Of a DNA stretch of 64,000 nt, positions 25,337 to 36,094 are shown one piece after another. Positions within the stretch are counted from its first letter, which is position 1. Each line of letters starts with the position of its first letter. A model generated the notes under the pieces. It had not been told where the DNA came from. It did not search any database and saw only the letters and a program-made list of their open reading frames with translations. A program made the translations under genes and the position numbers. The DNA comes from Cinclus cinclus (Eukaryota > Chordata > Aves > Passeriformes > Cinclidae), in contig NC_085060.1 in NCBI RefSeq assembly GCF_963662255.1, forward strand, positions 8,929,630 to 8,993,629, written 5' to 3'.

Positions 25337-25338
25337 AG

Positions 25339-25433
25339 TGCCCATGATGCACGGTGCTACGCCCACCACTGTGTCTGCAGCAACAACTCCTGCCACCAGC
25401 GTCCCCTTCGCTGCAACAGCTACCGCCAATCAG
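25339..25433 (+). CDS. MBNL3: MBNL3 95-nt frame-switching exon
   Basis: This is a 95-nt exon, phase 1 to phase 0. With the upstream G it reads [18 protein letters not shown], then [14 protein letters not shown]. The first part is identical to human MBNL3 as I recall it and differs from VPMVHGATPATVSAATTS of MBNL1, so this exon is one of the best paralogue markers. The splice sites are poor (gaaag acceptor, GTTTGG donor), consistent with regulated use. Because 95 is not a multiple of three, skipping it moves all downstream exons into another frame and gives different C-termini. Confidence 0.94.
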
Positions 25434-26876
25434 GTTTGGCCCTTTCAATGGCTTTCTTTCACGTGTTCAGATCTTGAGGACCGGGCGAGGGCTGGATCCC
25501 GTGCAGGGTTCAGCGCCGTCCCGCCCGGCTCGGCGCAGGCTGGGGCGCAGAGGCAGCGTGCGTGTGTGTGTGCATGTGTGTGTGTGCATGTGTGTGTGTG
25601 CACACGTGTGTGCCCAAGATCCGAGAGGGGCCGTCCTGCCGCTGCGGGATGGGCACAACCCCGGCCGGAGCATAGGGATGGGCGATTGGCTGGGGCCAGG
25701 CTTTCTTCCAAAAACACACCCCCTCCTGGGTCCTCAAAACACTGGCTGTGAATCCCTCAGTCGTGCAAGACTTGCAGCACTTCTGCTTTCAGTCTCAAGC
25801 AGAAATACCACTCCTAGCATCCTTCCCTGTGGTATTTTGGCATGTCTTCTCTGGGCTGGAAAGTGGAAGTCGAAACACAAAGTGGGCTCCCCCCACCACA
25901 AAATTGGACTCTAAAAACTACCAAAGAATCCCCAAACAACCAAAAATCAGGGGTGAGGCTGTGGAGTGTAAAGTTTTTTTATTCCAATAGCATGTCACTC
26001 ATCCCTACAGAAAGGACTCTGGATGTGCAGGATGTGCCATTGTAGCACTGCCATAAGTGTACAGGATTCCATGCATGTCTGCCGAGCCATAATTCTCTCC
26101 AAAACTTTCCCCTGAAGATACTGAGTGTGATGGCTGCTTCTGCACCAGTCCTGAAATGTATACGCACAACCTGTCCTAGTGATGCTTCCTGATAATTTGG
26201 TGTGACACAACTTCTCCCAGTTAGACCAGAGACATTTTGAACACCTTTTAATTTTTTTTTTCTCCCAGGACTAATTTTAGCATTTTTATTTGTCATGCTC
26301 TCAGGTTTAGAGCTATTGCAAAGAAATCGAGGCGTCACTTTGTTTGGTAGGAGGCTGTTAGCCATGCTGAATGCCAGTAATATCTCTGGGGACATCCTCT
26401 AGTCTTTTGATGGTGTGAAGTCATGAGGATTTCAGTAGCTTTGCCTGCTAAGTCCTAGGCAATGTTTTACTGCTCACAGTAGGAATTGCCAGTCTCTTTC
26501 TGTGCTTTGTTGTTATTTTCAGGTGGAGCAGGTCTTACTCAGACTTGTATTGGTCATGAGAGGAAAGTAGAATTTCCTGTGCAGCATTGCTCTGTGGCTG
26601 TGTGAGTCCTGTTTCAGCCAGATAATTTCAAGGCATTTCTGTTTTACTTGTAATCTATGGAGTCAGAATCCCAGTACAATCACCAGGTACTCCACAAGGC
26701 ATCAGTAGTGGTGCAGCTACATTGTACTTAAAGTGTAGCAAAATAAAGACTTGGGAGTAGATCCTGTTTTATAAGACACTGATGTACATGTTAACTTGTT
26801 ACTGAAGACAGAATGAACAGCCTGATCTCAAGGCAATGTTTTAATGTGTTGTGCTCTTTGTTTTCTTTTGCTGTAG
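25434..26876 (+). other. MBNL3: MBNL3 intron (1.4 kb)
   Basis: Intron between the 95-nt and 74-nt exons. It has a GC-rich start, then a TG/CA microsatellite at 25,558-25,613, then AT-rich sequence. It ends in the pyrimidine tract ctctttgttttcttttgctg followed by the TAG acceptor, which contains YGCY sites. Confidence 0.75.
25558..25613. repeat. (TG)n microsatellite with regular GCA interruptions
   Basis: Alternating purine-pyrimidine tract of about 56 bases: TG dinucleotides broken by periodic GCA steps and ending in cacacgtgtgtg. It is a plausible length polymorphism and a Z-DNA-forming type of sequence. It lies about 125 nt downstream of the weak donor of the 95-nt exon. The UG-rich RNA could bind CELF-type proteins, which oppose MBNL in other genes (inference). 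Confidence 0.9.
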
Positions 26877-26950
26877 ATATCCCAGTTATCAGTAGATGAA
26901 CTGAGTAGCAGCATGTTTGTTTCACAGATGTAGAAGTTTCCGATAGAACA
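26877..26950 (+). CDS. MBNL3: MBNL3 74-nt alternative C-terminal exon
   Basis: This is a 74-nt exon with TAG acceptor and strong GTAAGT donor. After the 95-nt exon (ending ..TANQ) it reads ISQLSVDELSSSMFVSQM and stops at TAG 26931-26933, 17 nt before the exon end. This is the positional counterpart of IPIISAEHLTSHKYVTQM of MBNL1, sharing ..MFVSQM / ..KYVTQM. If the 95-nt exon is skipped the same exon is read in another frame as DIPVISR and stops at 26897-26899, 51 nt before the junction, a borderline position for nonsense-mediated decay. Confidence 0.85.
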
Positions 26951-28877
26951 GTAAGTTCCTTTTTGGTATTTCTCTTTATGGTGAATTGATTTGTACCTGG
27001 GCACTGGATCCCTTAAACATGGGGCTGGCTCAGGCAGGGGGACTGAGCCCATGGGACCCCATTGGCTTCATGCTCTGCCGACTCAACAGGAATTCAGCAG
27101 CTGCAGCACAGGCACGGACCAGCTCTGTGGTTTATAACGAGTTTTCTGTGTCTCAAGTACCTGTGTGGCAGTGTTTGCAGCTTCCCTGTGCAACTCCCCA
27201 GCCCCATGGCTCTGTTTACACATTGCTCTTGCTCTGCATTGCTCCCAGCTGCCTGCAGATGCCTCAGGGATTTGCAGCGTTGATGGCAAAGACTGCTCTG
27301 GTAATGAGTCAGCTGAAAAGGTGTAACTTTTCTTTTGCTGTTAGTGACATATTTTCTTTCCTGGGGTAAGCAGGATTGGATCAACAGCAGCTGCTGTGCA
27401 TATGCAAGGCTGGCTTGGTCTGGGCAGAACTCTGCTGGTCAGCTGCAGAGAGGGCCTGGCTCATGGTGGGTTGAAGACCAGAATGAATGTCATAAGCAAC
27501 ATAGTCTTCACCCTACCCGCAGATCCTGGGCTTCCCTAAGGTGATAGTTTCATCTGAGGGGAATGATGGAGGATATTGTCCTTGGATTTACAGAGTATTA
27601 TTTCACAGCCATAGCAGCAGTGTCACTTTTCCATTGCTTTTCTTTGTGAGTTTTAGCTGATATTCGTGAGCTAAAATCTCTGTGTAGTTTCAGTTCTTGA
27701 CTGTGTTTTTTTACCCCAAGAGAGTAAAGAGCAGTTCAGCCAATTCAACAAGAGGCCACCAGATTTTCTCAAAGCAGCCATTTAGTGTATGCAGATATGG
27801 ATATGCACCCGTTTCTTCCTTAGGTCACATATTACAGGCAAGTCCTTGAATACTGGGAATTAATTTGGCAAGCAATTCTGTAATGATATTTGTTAGCAAT
27901 CAACAGAAGCTACTTTCTTAGTGGTGGCCCTTATCTCTGCTGACCTTAATTAAATACCGTATGTATACATGACCTGCTAACTGTGGCTATGGACACTGTT
28001 CATGAGGGGTGACACCAAGTTTATCCACATTAGTGAAAATGTTCAGCTTAGACTGTATTGCTGTTCCAAATGCCAGACAGGCATGACACTGGACATGTTA
28101 ACCCATTTCCATGACGTGTGTAAACCAGCCTGTTCCACCCAGTAAGGAGATTGTTTGATTGGAAGAGCTTCATCTTGAAGTCTTTGAGATTGTTTTCAGC
28201 ATTTTTTTCAGGAGACTCCCTGAATGGGACTTCGGTAACTGAAACACTGGCTGGTCTGACAGTTGTTTTTCTTTTCCTCCGTGGTTAAAGTAGTCCTGAT
28301 AGCCAGGCTGATTGGTCTAGCTCTGCAGGAGATAAGTTGTTGGGTCCTTCAGTGGAGGATTTTCATGAGTACATCACAAAGAGGCAATTTGCTCCCAAAA
28401 GAGGGTCCTCTGAGCACAGGATTTCTGTGTCTGTGTTTTATCTCTGGGCTCAGTTTGCCTTTGGCTTGTGACTCCTTAGGATCAGATTTAATGTGGTTGT
28501 CTGAAGGAAACAAGAGCTAACACAGACCAGGGATTCCTTTGGCTCTCTCCTTAGCCAGTCTCTACTTGGCATCCTATCCAAAAATGAAGACTATTATTTG
28601 TCCACCTCCCTCTTTCACTATTTGTCCTGTCATTGTGTATGAAGTGTATGGGAAAGAGAAAGTCATAAGTGCAAATTTAAGAGGATGCCAAGTGTGTTAT
28701 TGGCAATTTCTCCCTACATCAGAAAATTAATGGAATAAAATGTCCGTCTGCAACATACTAATGACAACCTCTTGGGCAACACATTGAGGATGTAAGTGTA
28801 TTAGAATAACTTTTAAAATATAGATGTATTAACTTCTCACTAGTTGTTTGTTGTTGTTTTTTTTCTTTCCCCTGCAG
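26951..28877 (+). other. MBNL3: MBNL3 last intron (1.9 kb)
   Basis: Intron before the terminal exon, ending in the T/C-rich tract ttgttgttttttttctttcccctgcag. Nothing else is recognisable. Frames up to 127 codons (26986-27369) have no known similarity. Confidence 0.75.
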
Positions 28878-28880
28878 CAG

Positions 28881-29038
28881 ACCATGTTGAAATTCTGAAC
28901 AGTAAAATTATGGAGCACCAGGACTTCTTGGTGGGAAGCTGCGCATGGCCTTTCTGTATATATTCCCCTCTTCCCTCTATCATTCTCTACCACCTCTACA
29001 GTAAGCCTGTTGCAGCCTACATGTTAACCAAAAACTGA
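28881..29038 (+). CDS. MBNL3: MBNL3 terminal exon, coding part (two alternative frames)
   Basis: The acceptor is a tandem CAGCAG, so the exon may start at 28878 or 28881. Joined to the 95-nt exon (phase 0) it adds TMLKF (or QTMLKF) and stops at 28896-28898; human MBNL3 ends in LKF as I recall. Joined directly to the 36-nt or 151-nt exon (phase 1) it reads DHVEILNSKIMEHQDF and continues, 52 residues from the D, to a TGA at 29036-29038. This resembles the alternative tail DNSEIISRNGMECQES of MBNL1/2 in position and spacing (D, EI, ME, Q). If the 74-nt exon is included the whole exon is 3'UTR. The aromatic, Cys- and Pro-containing tail is specific to the skip isoform. Confidence 0.75.
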
Positions 29039-29676
29039 TCAATGGGAATGTCAAAAAAAAAAAAGAAGAAAAAAAAAAGCACTATAGAAACAATTAACAA
29101 ACAGCGCTCTGTTATATGAGATATACAAGTAGGAAATTATAATAGACTTTTATAACACATTACTTTAACACACTTAATCATTTTATGACTACCATCATGA
29201 TAAGTGCATCTGCACAGCGGACTGTTGGTTTACTGTATACTATCGATGGATAAATGTTTGTCTTGTTTTTAAAGTGTTATCTTACTGTTTTGTTTACATC
29301 ATAGTCTATTGATTTGTTTTAAAGTGTACATCATTATCAAGTATACTCAATACCATTTTTTCATAATTGTTATGTCTTAAGTTTTCATATACTGTAGGTT
29401 TTATGGGGTTTTGTTTGTTTTTTACTAAAAATGTTATTGTGGGAAACAGGAATTATGTGCTTGAAAAACACGACACAGAATGTTCTGCCCTTTGCTGGAT
29501 TTTGCTGTTAATGTCAGCTAAAGTTGCTTATGTTAAATGCTCCTTTTATCATTTAAAACTTGCCTTCAGATAGTCTCCAAATTTTTAATACAAGTGATGT
29601 GAAAGGACAGCTATCATTTTAGTCCAGTTCAGGGTTCTTCTTTCAATACAATGAGCTGATTCTGGAAACTTCTGGG

Positions 29677-29722
29677 AAAAAAACAAAAAACAAAAAACAA
29701 AAAAAACCCAAAAACACAAAAG
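29677..29722. repeat. A-rich (AAAAAAC)n simple repeat
   Basis: Runs of A broken by single or triple C, with unit aaaaaac, in the proximal 3'UTR. Low-complexity sequence with no coding content. A similar but shorter A-rich tract lies at 29,053-29,079. Confidence 0.85.
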
Positions 29723-32028
29723 CCCAGGCTCAGTAAGGGCACAGGAACAATTTGCTCAGACAGGGGTAAGCATCAAGGGATTTCTGCAGCTCTGTTGTCC
29801 ATTGAAGTGCATTCTCAGCTGCAAACGGCGCACAATCTCTCTCGCTGTTCTCATGGTGCAGTCAAAACAAACAACAAAAAAAATGGTAGTGGAGTGAGAC
29901 AGCTTCAGTTGGGCAAAAGCTCATTGCATTGGAGAGGAGCAGGTGCCAGCCGTTGGCTGGGGAGGGCCCAGGGCCGTGGCTCGGCCAGGCTGGGTAGCAC
30001 TGAGCCTTGGGACTTGGCTCCACCAAGCATGCTGAAACATTTTGGCCTGAAATCTTGTATGTGTCTCTTGTTGAAATTTTGTCAGCATGCCCCATTTATT
30101 TAATCACCATTTTCCATAAGTGGGTGATTTCCCCCCCTCTCCCCCTATGATCTCTGGCCCTTTAAAGCAAACACATCAAAGCAGCAAAAAGCTCAGCATA
30201 AGCTTTCTGCTGTAGATAAACATTCATCTTAATGGAGTTCCTGTCGGTCAGTGGATTTATTTTGGCACCTTCTACTTGATCAAGAGCAATGTTTGCTGCA
30301 CAACAAGGGCTAGTTCTCAATACCTCCTTTTCATACGCACGAATAAAACCATTTCAGCCCGTGCACCCTGGACAGCCCTGCCTGTCGTTATGCTGTGTTG
30401 TGAACAATCTGGCTGCAGAAATGCATTTTGGTTGAGGATACTTCCAAATTCATCCCTGTCATATCTCTATAGTATCATTGGCATTGTGGCAGAGATGGAT
30501 TTGCTGCTGTAAATCCACAAACTCCATACAAGGAGAAAGAGAATCAAGCAAGAGACCAGCTCACAGTGTCTGGAGGGGTGACCACCCTGAGCCCAGAGTG
30601 GTCCTGTAGAGTGCCAAATTCAGGCAACCAGATTTTCTTCTCTTTTCCCAGTTCCTTGGACTTGGTTAGGTTTTCCTTGCCCCCTCTCCTGCAGTAAGGA
30701 CACAGACAGTTTGCTAGATGTGTGTCTCCACGGGCCAGGAGTTATGGAGGTGCACCTAGGGTGCAGCCCCAGGGCAGGCTCTGACTGTCTGCCCATGGAT
30801 TCCCTCATGGCCCGAACCTTTGAGGAGCCCAGCTCAAGAAGGCCTTGAGAAATCTTTTTATTCAATTCGGCAGACTTTGAACCAAACCCTGATAGAAAGG
30901 GGAAAAACCCTCCCCCCAAGACCTCCTTTATGGACCCTGAGTTTTGACAGTTGCTTGTGTCCGTGGATGTTCCCCAGCCATCTGTGCTCACAAGTGATGG
31001 GGTGGCCTGAAATCAGTGACCCTCATTTGTATTGGCGACCACATACCTGTTCTTTTCACCACTGTGTTTCTGTTTCCCAAAACCATAACATTGTTAGTGG
31101 AAAAAGTGGATTTGAGTACTTCCTGTTTGAAATTATTTGTGTATCAAAAATGGGTTTTGCACAACCTGTGCCAGTGCCTCAACAAAGAACAGAGCTGATC
31201 TTCTTAAGCCAGAAAGGATGCATTCAAGCTTGTATGGCTTTATGAGTTCAAGGAGGTTGAAATTTTTTCAGTGCTAAATGGATTTTTGTATATCTTGAAA
31301 CTTTGATGTAACCTCCTATTTTATTTATCGACTTAAACATCTGGCATAGATGTGCATAGAATGTAAACCTAGAATACAGCTGTTTTCATGTCACATTTAA
31401 AGCACTGAAAAAAAAAAGTGTTTAAGGATTATTTTTTATTAAAGAGGTCCAATGAGGGATGTTCAGGGTAGTTATATTAGGTGCCACAACAGTTTTTATA
31501 TTGCTGGCAAATTTAGAGTTAATTTGTAAATGAGTTTAAGGAAAGAAAAGCTTGAAGCACTAAACTTCACCAAATTCAAAACAATCTCGGCAAAAATGCC
31601 ATTTTGAGGTAGCACTATTTAAACTAGTTGTGCAATGACTTGCTCTAATTTTCTTTGTTCAAGAAAGAAAAGAAAAAAAAAAACAGTCGCCAGACTATAA
31701 ATTTCCTAAATAGACTATTACAAAGTCACCGAGCTAGTTAGTGACTCTAAACAAATGTCATAAAAGCATGAATATCATCCTTTATTTGACAAGAGATGTA
31801 TGTAAGTTTGTTTAAATTGATATAATTTTAGTGACATTTTTATAAGCTTCCCACTTTCCATGAACCTATATTTTTTATTTATCCAAAGTTATTTCTCTTT
31901 GTCCATTTCTCTCAGCCTTATGCAAACAATATGCAAGAAATGCTGAAACTTGGATAAAACGGGTCATGCAGAGGGAAAATGAAAGCTGAGATTGATCATT
32001 TTCACGAAAAGAGGTTGTTAGTAGTTTC

Positions 32029-32073
32029 AATAAAAAGTACTACTACTAAACTGTAACATAAGCAGACAATAAA
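32029..32073 (+). terminator. MBNL3: Candidate MBNL3 proximal polyadenylation signals (two AATAAA)
   Basis: AATAAA occurs at 32029-32034 and again at 32068-32073, with a further AATAAA-like run at about 32,087. They lie about 3 kb into the 3'UTR, shortly before the CpG-dense island. Use of this cluster would remove the island and the distal 4 kb from the mRNA. Confidence 0.45.
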
Positions 32074-32225
32074 AGAGGGATTTAAAATAAAATGGATTCA
32101 TAAAACTATTAAGATTATTTTTGTTAAATACAGTGTTTTTAGTAATTTGGAACATGATTTCACAATCAGCCGTGTTTTTTAGTTGGAAATTTTTAGCCGA
32201 TGATTTTTGACTGTGCATTTTTGCA

Positions 32226-32515
32226 TCGCAACGTTCTAGAAGCCGTTCCCTCCGCGGGCAGCCCCGTGTCCTCCTCGCTGCCTCCTCCGCGCTCGGGTGC
32301 TCCCCGAGGGCGACGCGGCCGGGCCGGGGTCCCGCAGCTGCTCCCGCTGGAGCGGGGACCCTGCGGAGCTGCCGCCGGAGCCGGGCGCGTTAAGGTCGGT
32401 GGCGCGGGTGGCCGGAGCGGGACACGAGTGTGCCGGCGACGTCCCCGGCGTGGCTCGGGCCGGCGCTGGCGCGGTAGGAGTAGCTCTAGGACACGCCGGG
32501 TACACAGCGATTGAG
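32226..32515. other. CpG-dense GC island inside AT-rich 3'UTR
   Basis: About 290 bases packed with CpG (I count roughly 44) bordered sharply by AT-rich DNA: ttttgcatcgcaacgttctag on the left and cacagcgattgagaaactgg on the right. It includes SP1-like G/C boxes but no TATA box, and the predicted peptides are low-complexity Arg/Gly/Ala/Pro. It is not the RAP2C promoter, which lies 17 kb further on. It could be an orphan CpG island, the promoter of an unannotated transcript, a GC-rich insertion, or an assembly artefact. Confidence 0.75.
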
Positions 32516-34630
32516 AAACTGGAGTCCTCGTTTTGTTTATCCCTTGTACATTTCACAGACATGAAAATTGAAAAAGGTGAAATTTATGAGGAAAATCTAA
32601 TTTCCCATTCCTGTTGAATGGATTTAGTTTGATATTGACCTGATTTTACCATGTGCCTGTTGAAGGCCTTAGAGTATATACTGTATGTTAAAGACTGTAA
32701 TAACTTAAAAAAAAATAGTTGATAGCCTAATCCAAATGTAAATAGAGCTACAACTCATTTTTACTAGGCTACAACGCATTAATTCATGTCACGTATTTTC
32801 ATTTCTCTACCATTAGTTTTTAAGGTTTTCATTATTGCTTTTTTTGATATCTTTAGTAACTAATGAATTTAATTTTGAAGGAGAGTTAGAGAAAGTTTAA
32901 AATTTTTAATACATGTATTCAGCCCATTTAGTTATATTCTAAACCAACACTGAAGCATGGTAAGGTATAGAATACAGTCCATAACTAGTTTGTATAGTTT
33001 ACAGTTTAAGAACAAAATTAACTTTGTATGTAACTCCTACAATGATAGATTCATTGTTAACTAATTATATTAAGTTGTTGTTGCTATGGCAACAAAACTA
33101 CAACATGGCTACCTTTGTATACATTATTTGTGAAATTTTCACATGTAAATTAAAAGTGATGTGTAACAGTATGAGCTTGTTAAAGGTACAGTTCGATACT
33201 GTCAGATAAAGATATGATTGAATATTTTTAAAATCCCAAAGTCCCATGTGAACGCTGAATTTGTGTCTTTAAGGTCACTTTTTCAGTCAAGAAGTTTACA
33301 ACACATGGATTTAGAGTCAGGTTTTATAGCTTGTAGAAATTGTTGTGTGGCAAGGGTTATTCCACAGTATTTTCACTTCAGAAACACAGCAGCCTGTATT
33401 TACAGCGTAGTGACCGGTCTTGCTTTCATTTCACATCCATTCACACGGTGGGAATTCAGAATTAATCAGTTTCAGTACTGTAGCTTTGCCTGCAATTTTC
33501 CTTTCTCCAGTAATTGAACACTCACACAATTATGTTACGATCAGGGCTAAATGATTAAGCATATAACTATTTTAATACTAATTTATATTAGCAAAAACTG
33601 TACATAAGAAAAAAAATATTGTGGAATGACCCCATAACAGTGTTGAAGATACAAATATGCTGCAGTTAAACTGATTCAGTTAGTGTACGAATGTGTGAGA
33701 CACACCTTTTTTGCACTTATGTACATAGTCCACGAAAGAAATCCTTGGAACTTATTTTGAATATAAAAAGTCTGTAATAATACAGGAAAAGTTTGTAAAA
33801 GAGATAGGTATTACTAAGGCTTTGAAAAGGAGGAGTTTTTTGCTATAAAACTTATCTGAAAGCATGATGTTGCTTTGCTGTTGTAAAAGCTTTGTAGTTT
33901 GCCATAGCTTATTATACAGCAGACTGATAACAGGTCAGCTCCAACCTGCAGCACAGAGAATGGGAAACGGTGTGGAATTAATTAGTAAGGTCACTAGCAA
34001 AGATTCAAATTACTTTTTAAAATCAGCCTACATTTTCAAACACACCCCAGGTCATGTTTCTGATAGATTTGTGTTCTCAGTGAATCCTATTAGGACTGGT
34101 AGGTCCACGGCAGCACACACACATTTTTCCTAGCACCTAATCCTATTTCTGTCTGGAAGTGTTTATCTGTGGGAGGTGACTGTCATTGTGGTGAGTGTTT
34201 TAAATCCCGGAGTGAATTTGAAAGGTCACAGCTTCTTGAATGTTTTTTTTTTAACCTTTTGGGGCACGGTAACAAAATGGAAGGAGCTGATGTGCCGTAG
34301 ATGGACAGGGATGTGTTGGGATTTTCTGGGACCAGTTCTTTCTGCTGTGTGACAGCCATGGTGTTTATTTGAGAGGCACATGGTGGTGCTTCAGGTGCTT
34401 GCTGGGGCAGGGAGGTGGAGGCTGGTGGCAGGGGCTAACAGGCCCCTTTGAGTTGCCACCAAAGGAGAGCAAAAAGCTGTGGCACCTCAGTGAGAGCCTC
34501 TTGTTCCTGTTTGTGTTGGTACTGCTGGGACTCTGCAGTGCTGGGGGATTTTGGAGCAACTGAAGCGCCTGTGCTGACCCATTTCTTTTTGATTGGAACA
34601 AGTTTCAGTTTTTGTTGGATTTTTTTTAAG

Positions 34631-34656
34631 GGTTTGTTTGTTTGTTTGTTTTTTTG
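34631..34656. repeat. (GTTT)n short tandem repeat
   Basis: About four GTTT units followed by a T run in the distal 3'UTR region. Low-complexity sequence, likely of variable length. Confidence 0.8.
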
Positions 34657-35051
34657 CAAAACCCAAGCCCCAGTTTTGCTCAGAAAAGTAGCTGTTTTTG
34701 CCATGAGTCTGGTCCTGACTTGAACCGTGAGTCAAGTCCCCCAGAGCAGAACTGGTGGGGAGTGGCATCCGATGTCACTGTCGCCCTTTGCTGGATGCCC
34801 CGAGGCTGGGGGCTGAGCTGTAGCTGCCAAGCCCAAGACCTGTTGTTCAGCCAGCATTCCTGACTCCTGGCGATGCCAGTGTGTGCCCAGCCAGCCCACT
34901 CTGCACCACGGGGTGTGCAAGTGGTGCTTTGCTGAGTTGGAGTGGCCCCAGCGTCTTTAAAATGAGGGAAATGAGATGTTGTTTCTCTCTGTGGTGTTAT
35001 ATAATAACCTAGATTTTAATACAAAATAATCAGCTAGTTCAAGCCACCACA

Positions 35052-35079
35052 TGATTATGGCCTCCCTTTGCCATAATCA
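35052..35079. other. Perfect 9-bp inverted repeat (potential RNA hairpin)
   Basis: TGATTATGG at 35052-35060 and its exact complement CCATAATCA at 35071-35079 are separated by ten bases, cctccctttg. In RNA this would form a 9-bp stem with a 10-nt pyrimidine-rich loop. As DNA it is two mirrored ATTA/TAAT homeodomain-type sites. Function unknown. Confidence 0.6.
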
Positions 35080-36088
35080 GTTTCTGTAATCAAGCTCTTT
35101 CTCATTTCTAGGATTATGAGAGAAAAATATGTGAAATGAATCATAGCTGGTCAAACTTTGTCAGGGTATGAGCATGATCATGACTGCACTGCTAAAATCT
35201 TTGCTAGTGATCTTTACTGACATCCTCTATCATCAAAAATAACTCTATATGCCTCTCAAAGGAGATACTTAAACATGCAAAATAACACAACTGTTAAATG
35301 AAATGAAGTTATTTTTCCAAACACACAACAGAGAGAATTACCTGACACCGAATTACAAGGTTCCAGTTCTTTATTACTGTACACAGATGCTATTTGATAG
35401 TGGTGGAAGCCAAATGATTTTGTTGCCATGGCTTTTGTATCCTAGCAGATGAGGGGATGATAAGACCATTCTTAGATTGGATTATGGGATTTTTTTTTTT
35501 TCTTTCCAATTACCTTTGTTTTAATTTTTTTTTTTTAGATCATGAAAATGAACCAACTCCTCACCCTTTATTACATCACCTGACAACAGATCACTATTTT
35601 TTTTTATAAATAGAGAATTGTATTTTAGGCAATCACTAAAATCAAAGAGAGAATGTTCTCCTAAATTGTCAATTTTTAATTTAAATATATAAAAACATTT
35701 ATACTGTACTGTGTAAAGTAGATCTTTGAAGCACATTCTTCTTTTCATAGGCATTTCTGGTAAAACAAAGTAAGGGAAACATTAGATATCAATTTAATGG
35801 AATAGTTTAGAAAATATATACAAATTATTATTACACTTAGCCCTGTGGAATTGTAAGAAATTAAAATATCATTGGATCCAGACAGGCGTAGGTTAATGCA
35901 GTATTTCAGTTCCATAACAGGATAGTTCATTCCCTCAACTGCTACCAACAGGGTGTACGCTTTGAATTTATGTTTCTTTTTGCCACATTATATTGCTGTA
36001 GTGCTTGTACGTGCTTTAGAAATGTGCATAATGCTACTCATTTTAGTATGTTACTTCTATATTGTTATTGTTTATTTTTTGATCTTTT

Positions 36089-36094
36089 AATAAA
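36089..36094 (+). terminator. MBNL3: Candidate MBNL3 distal polyadenylation signal
   Basis: AATAAA in gatcttttaataaagtgtataaa, followed within 40 bases by a T/G-rich stretch (cttggttatgttttttatgg) that would serve as the downstream element. It lies near the end of the AT-rich block. A further AATAAA at 36269-36274 is an alternative. Confidence 0.45.

Larger units (their letters stand above)
23253..25338 (+). other. MBNL3: MBNL3 intron upstream of the 95-nt exon
   Basis: Intron of 2.1 kb. The middle (about 24,000-24,990) is GC-rich with a long antisense open frame discussed separately. The last 275 nt form the AG-free control region. No CR1 or other repeat was recognised. Confidence 0.7.

Noticed and set aside
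25354..25914. 186-codon plus-strand frame overlapping the 95-nt exon
   Set aside because: A different frame from MBNL3; it runs through the splice donor and a TG microsatellite (Cys-Val repeats), so it is a shadow frame.
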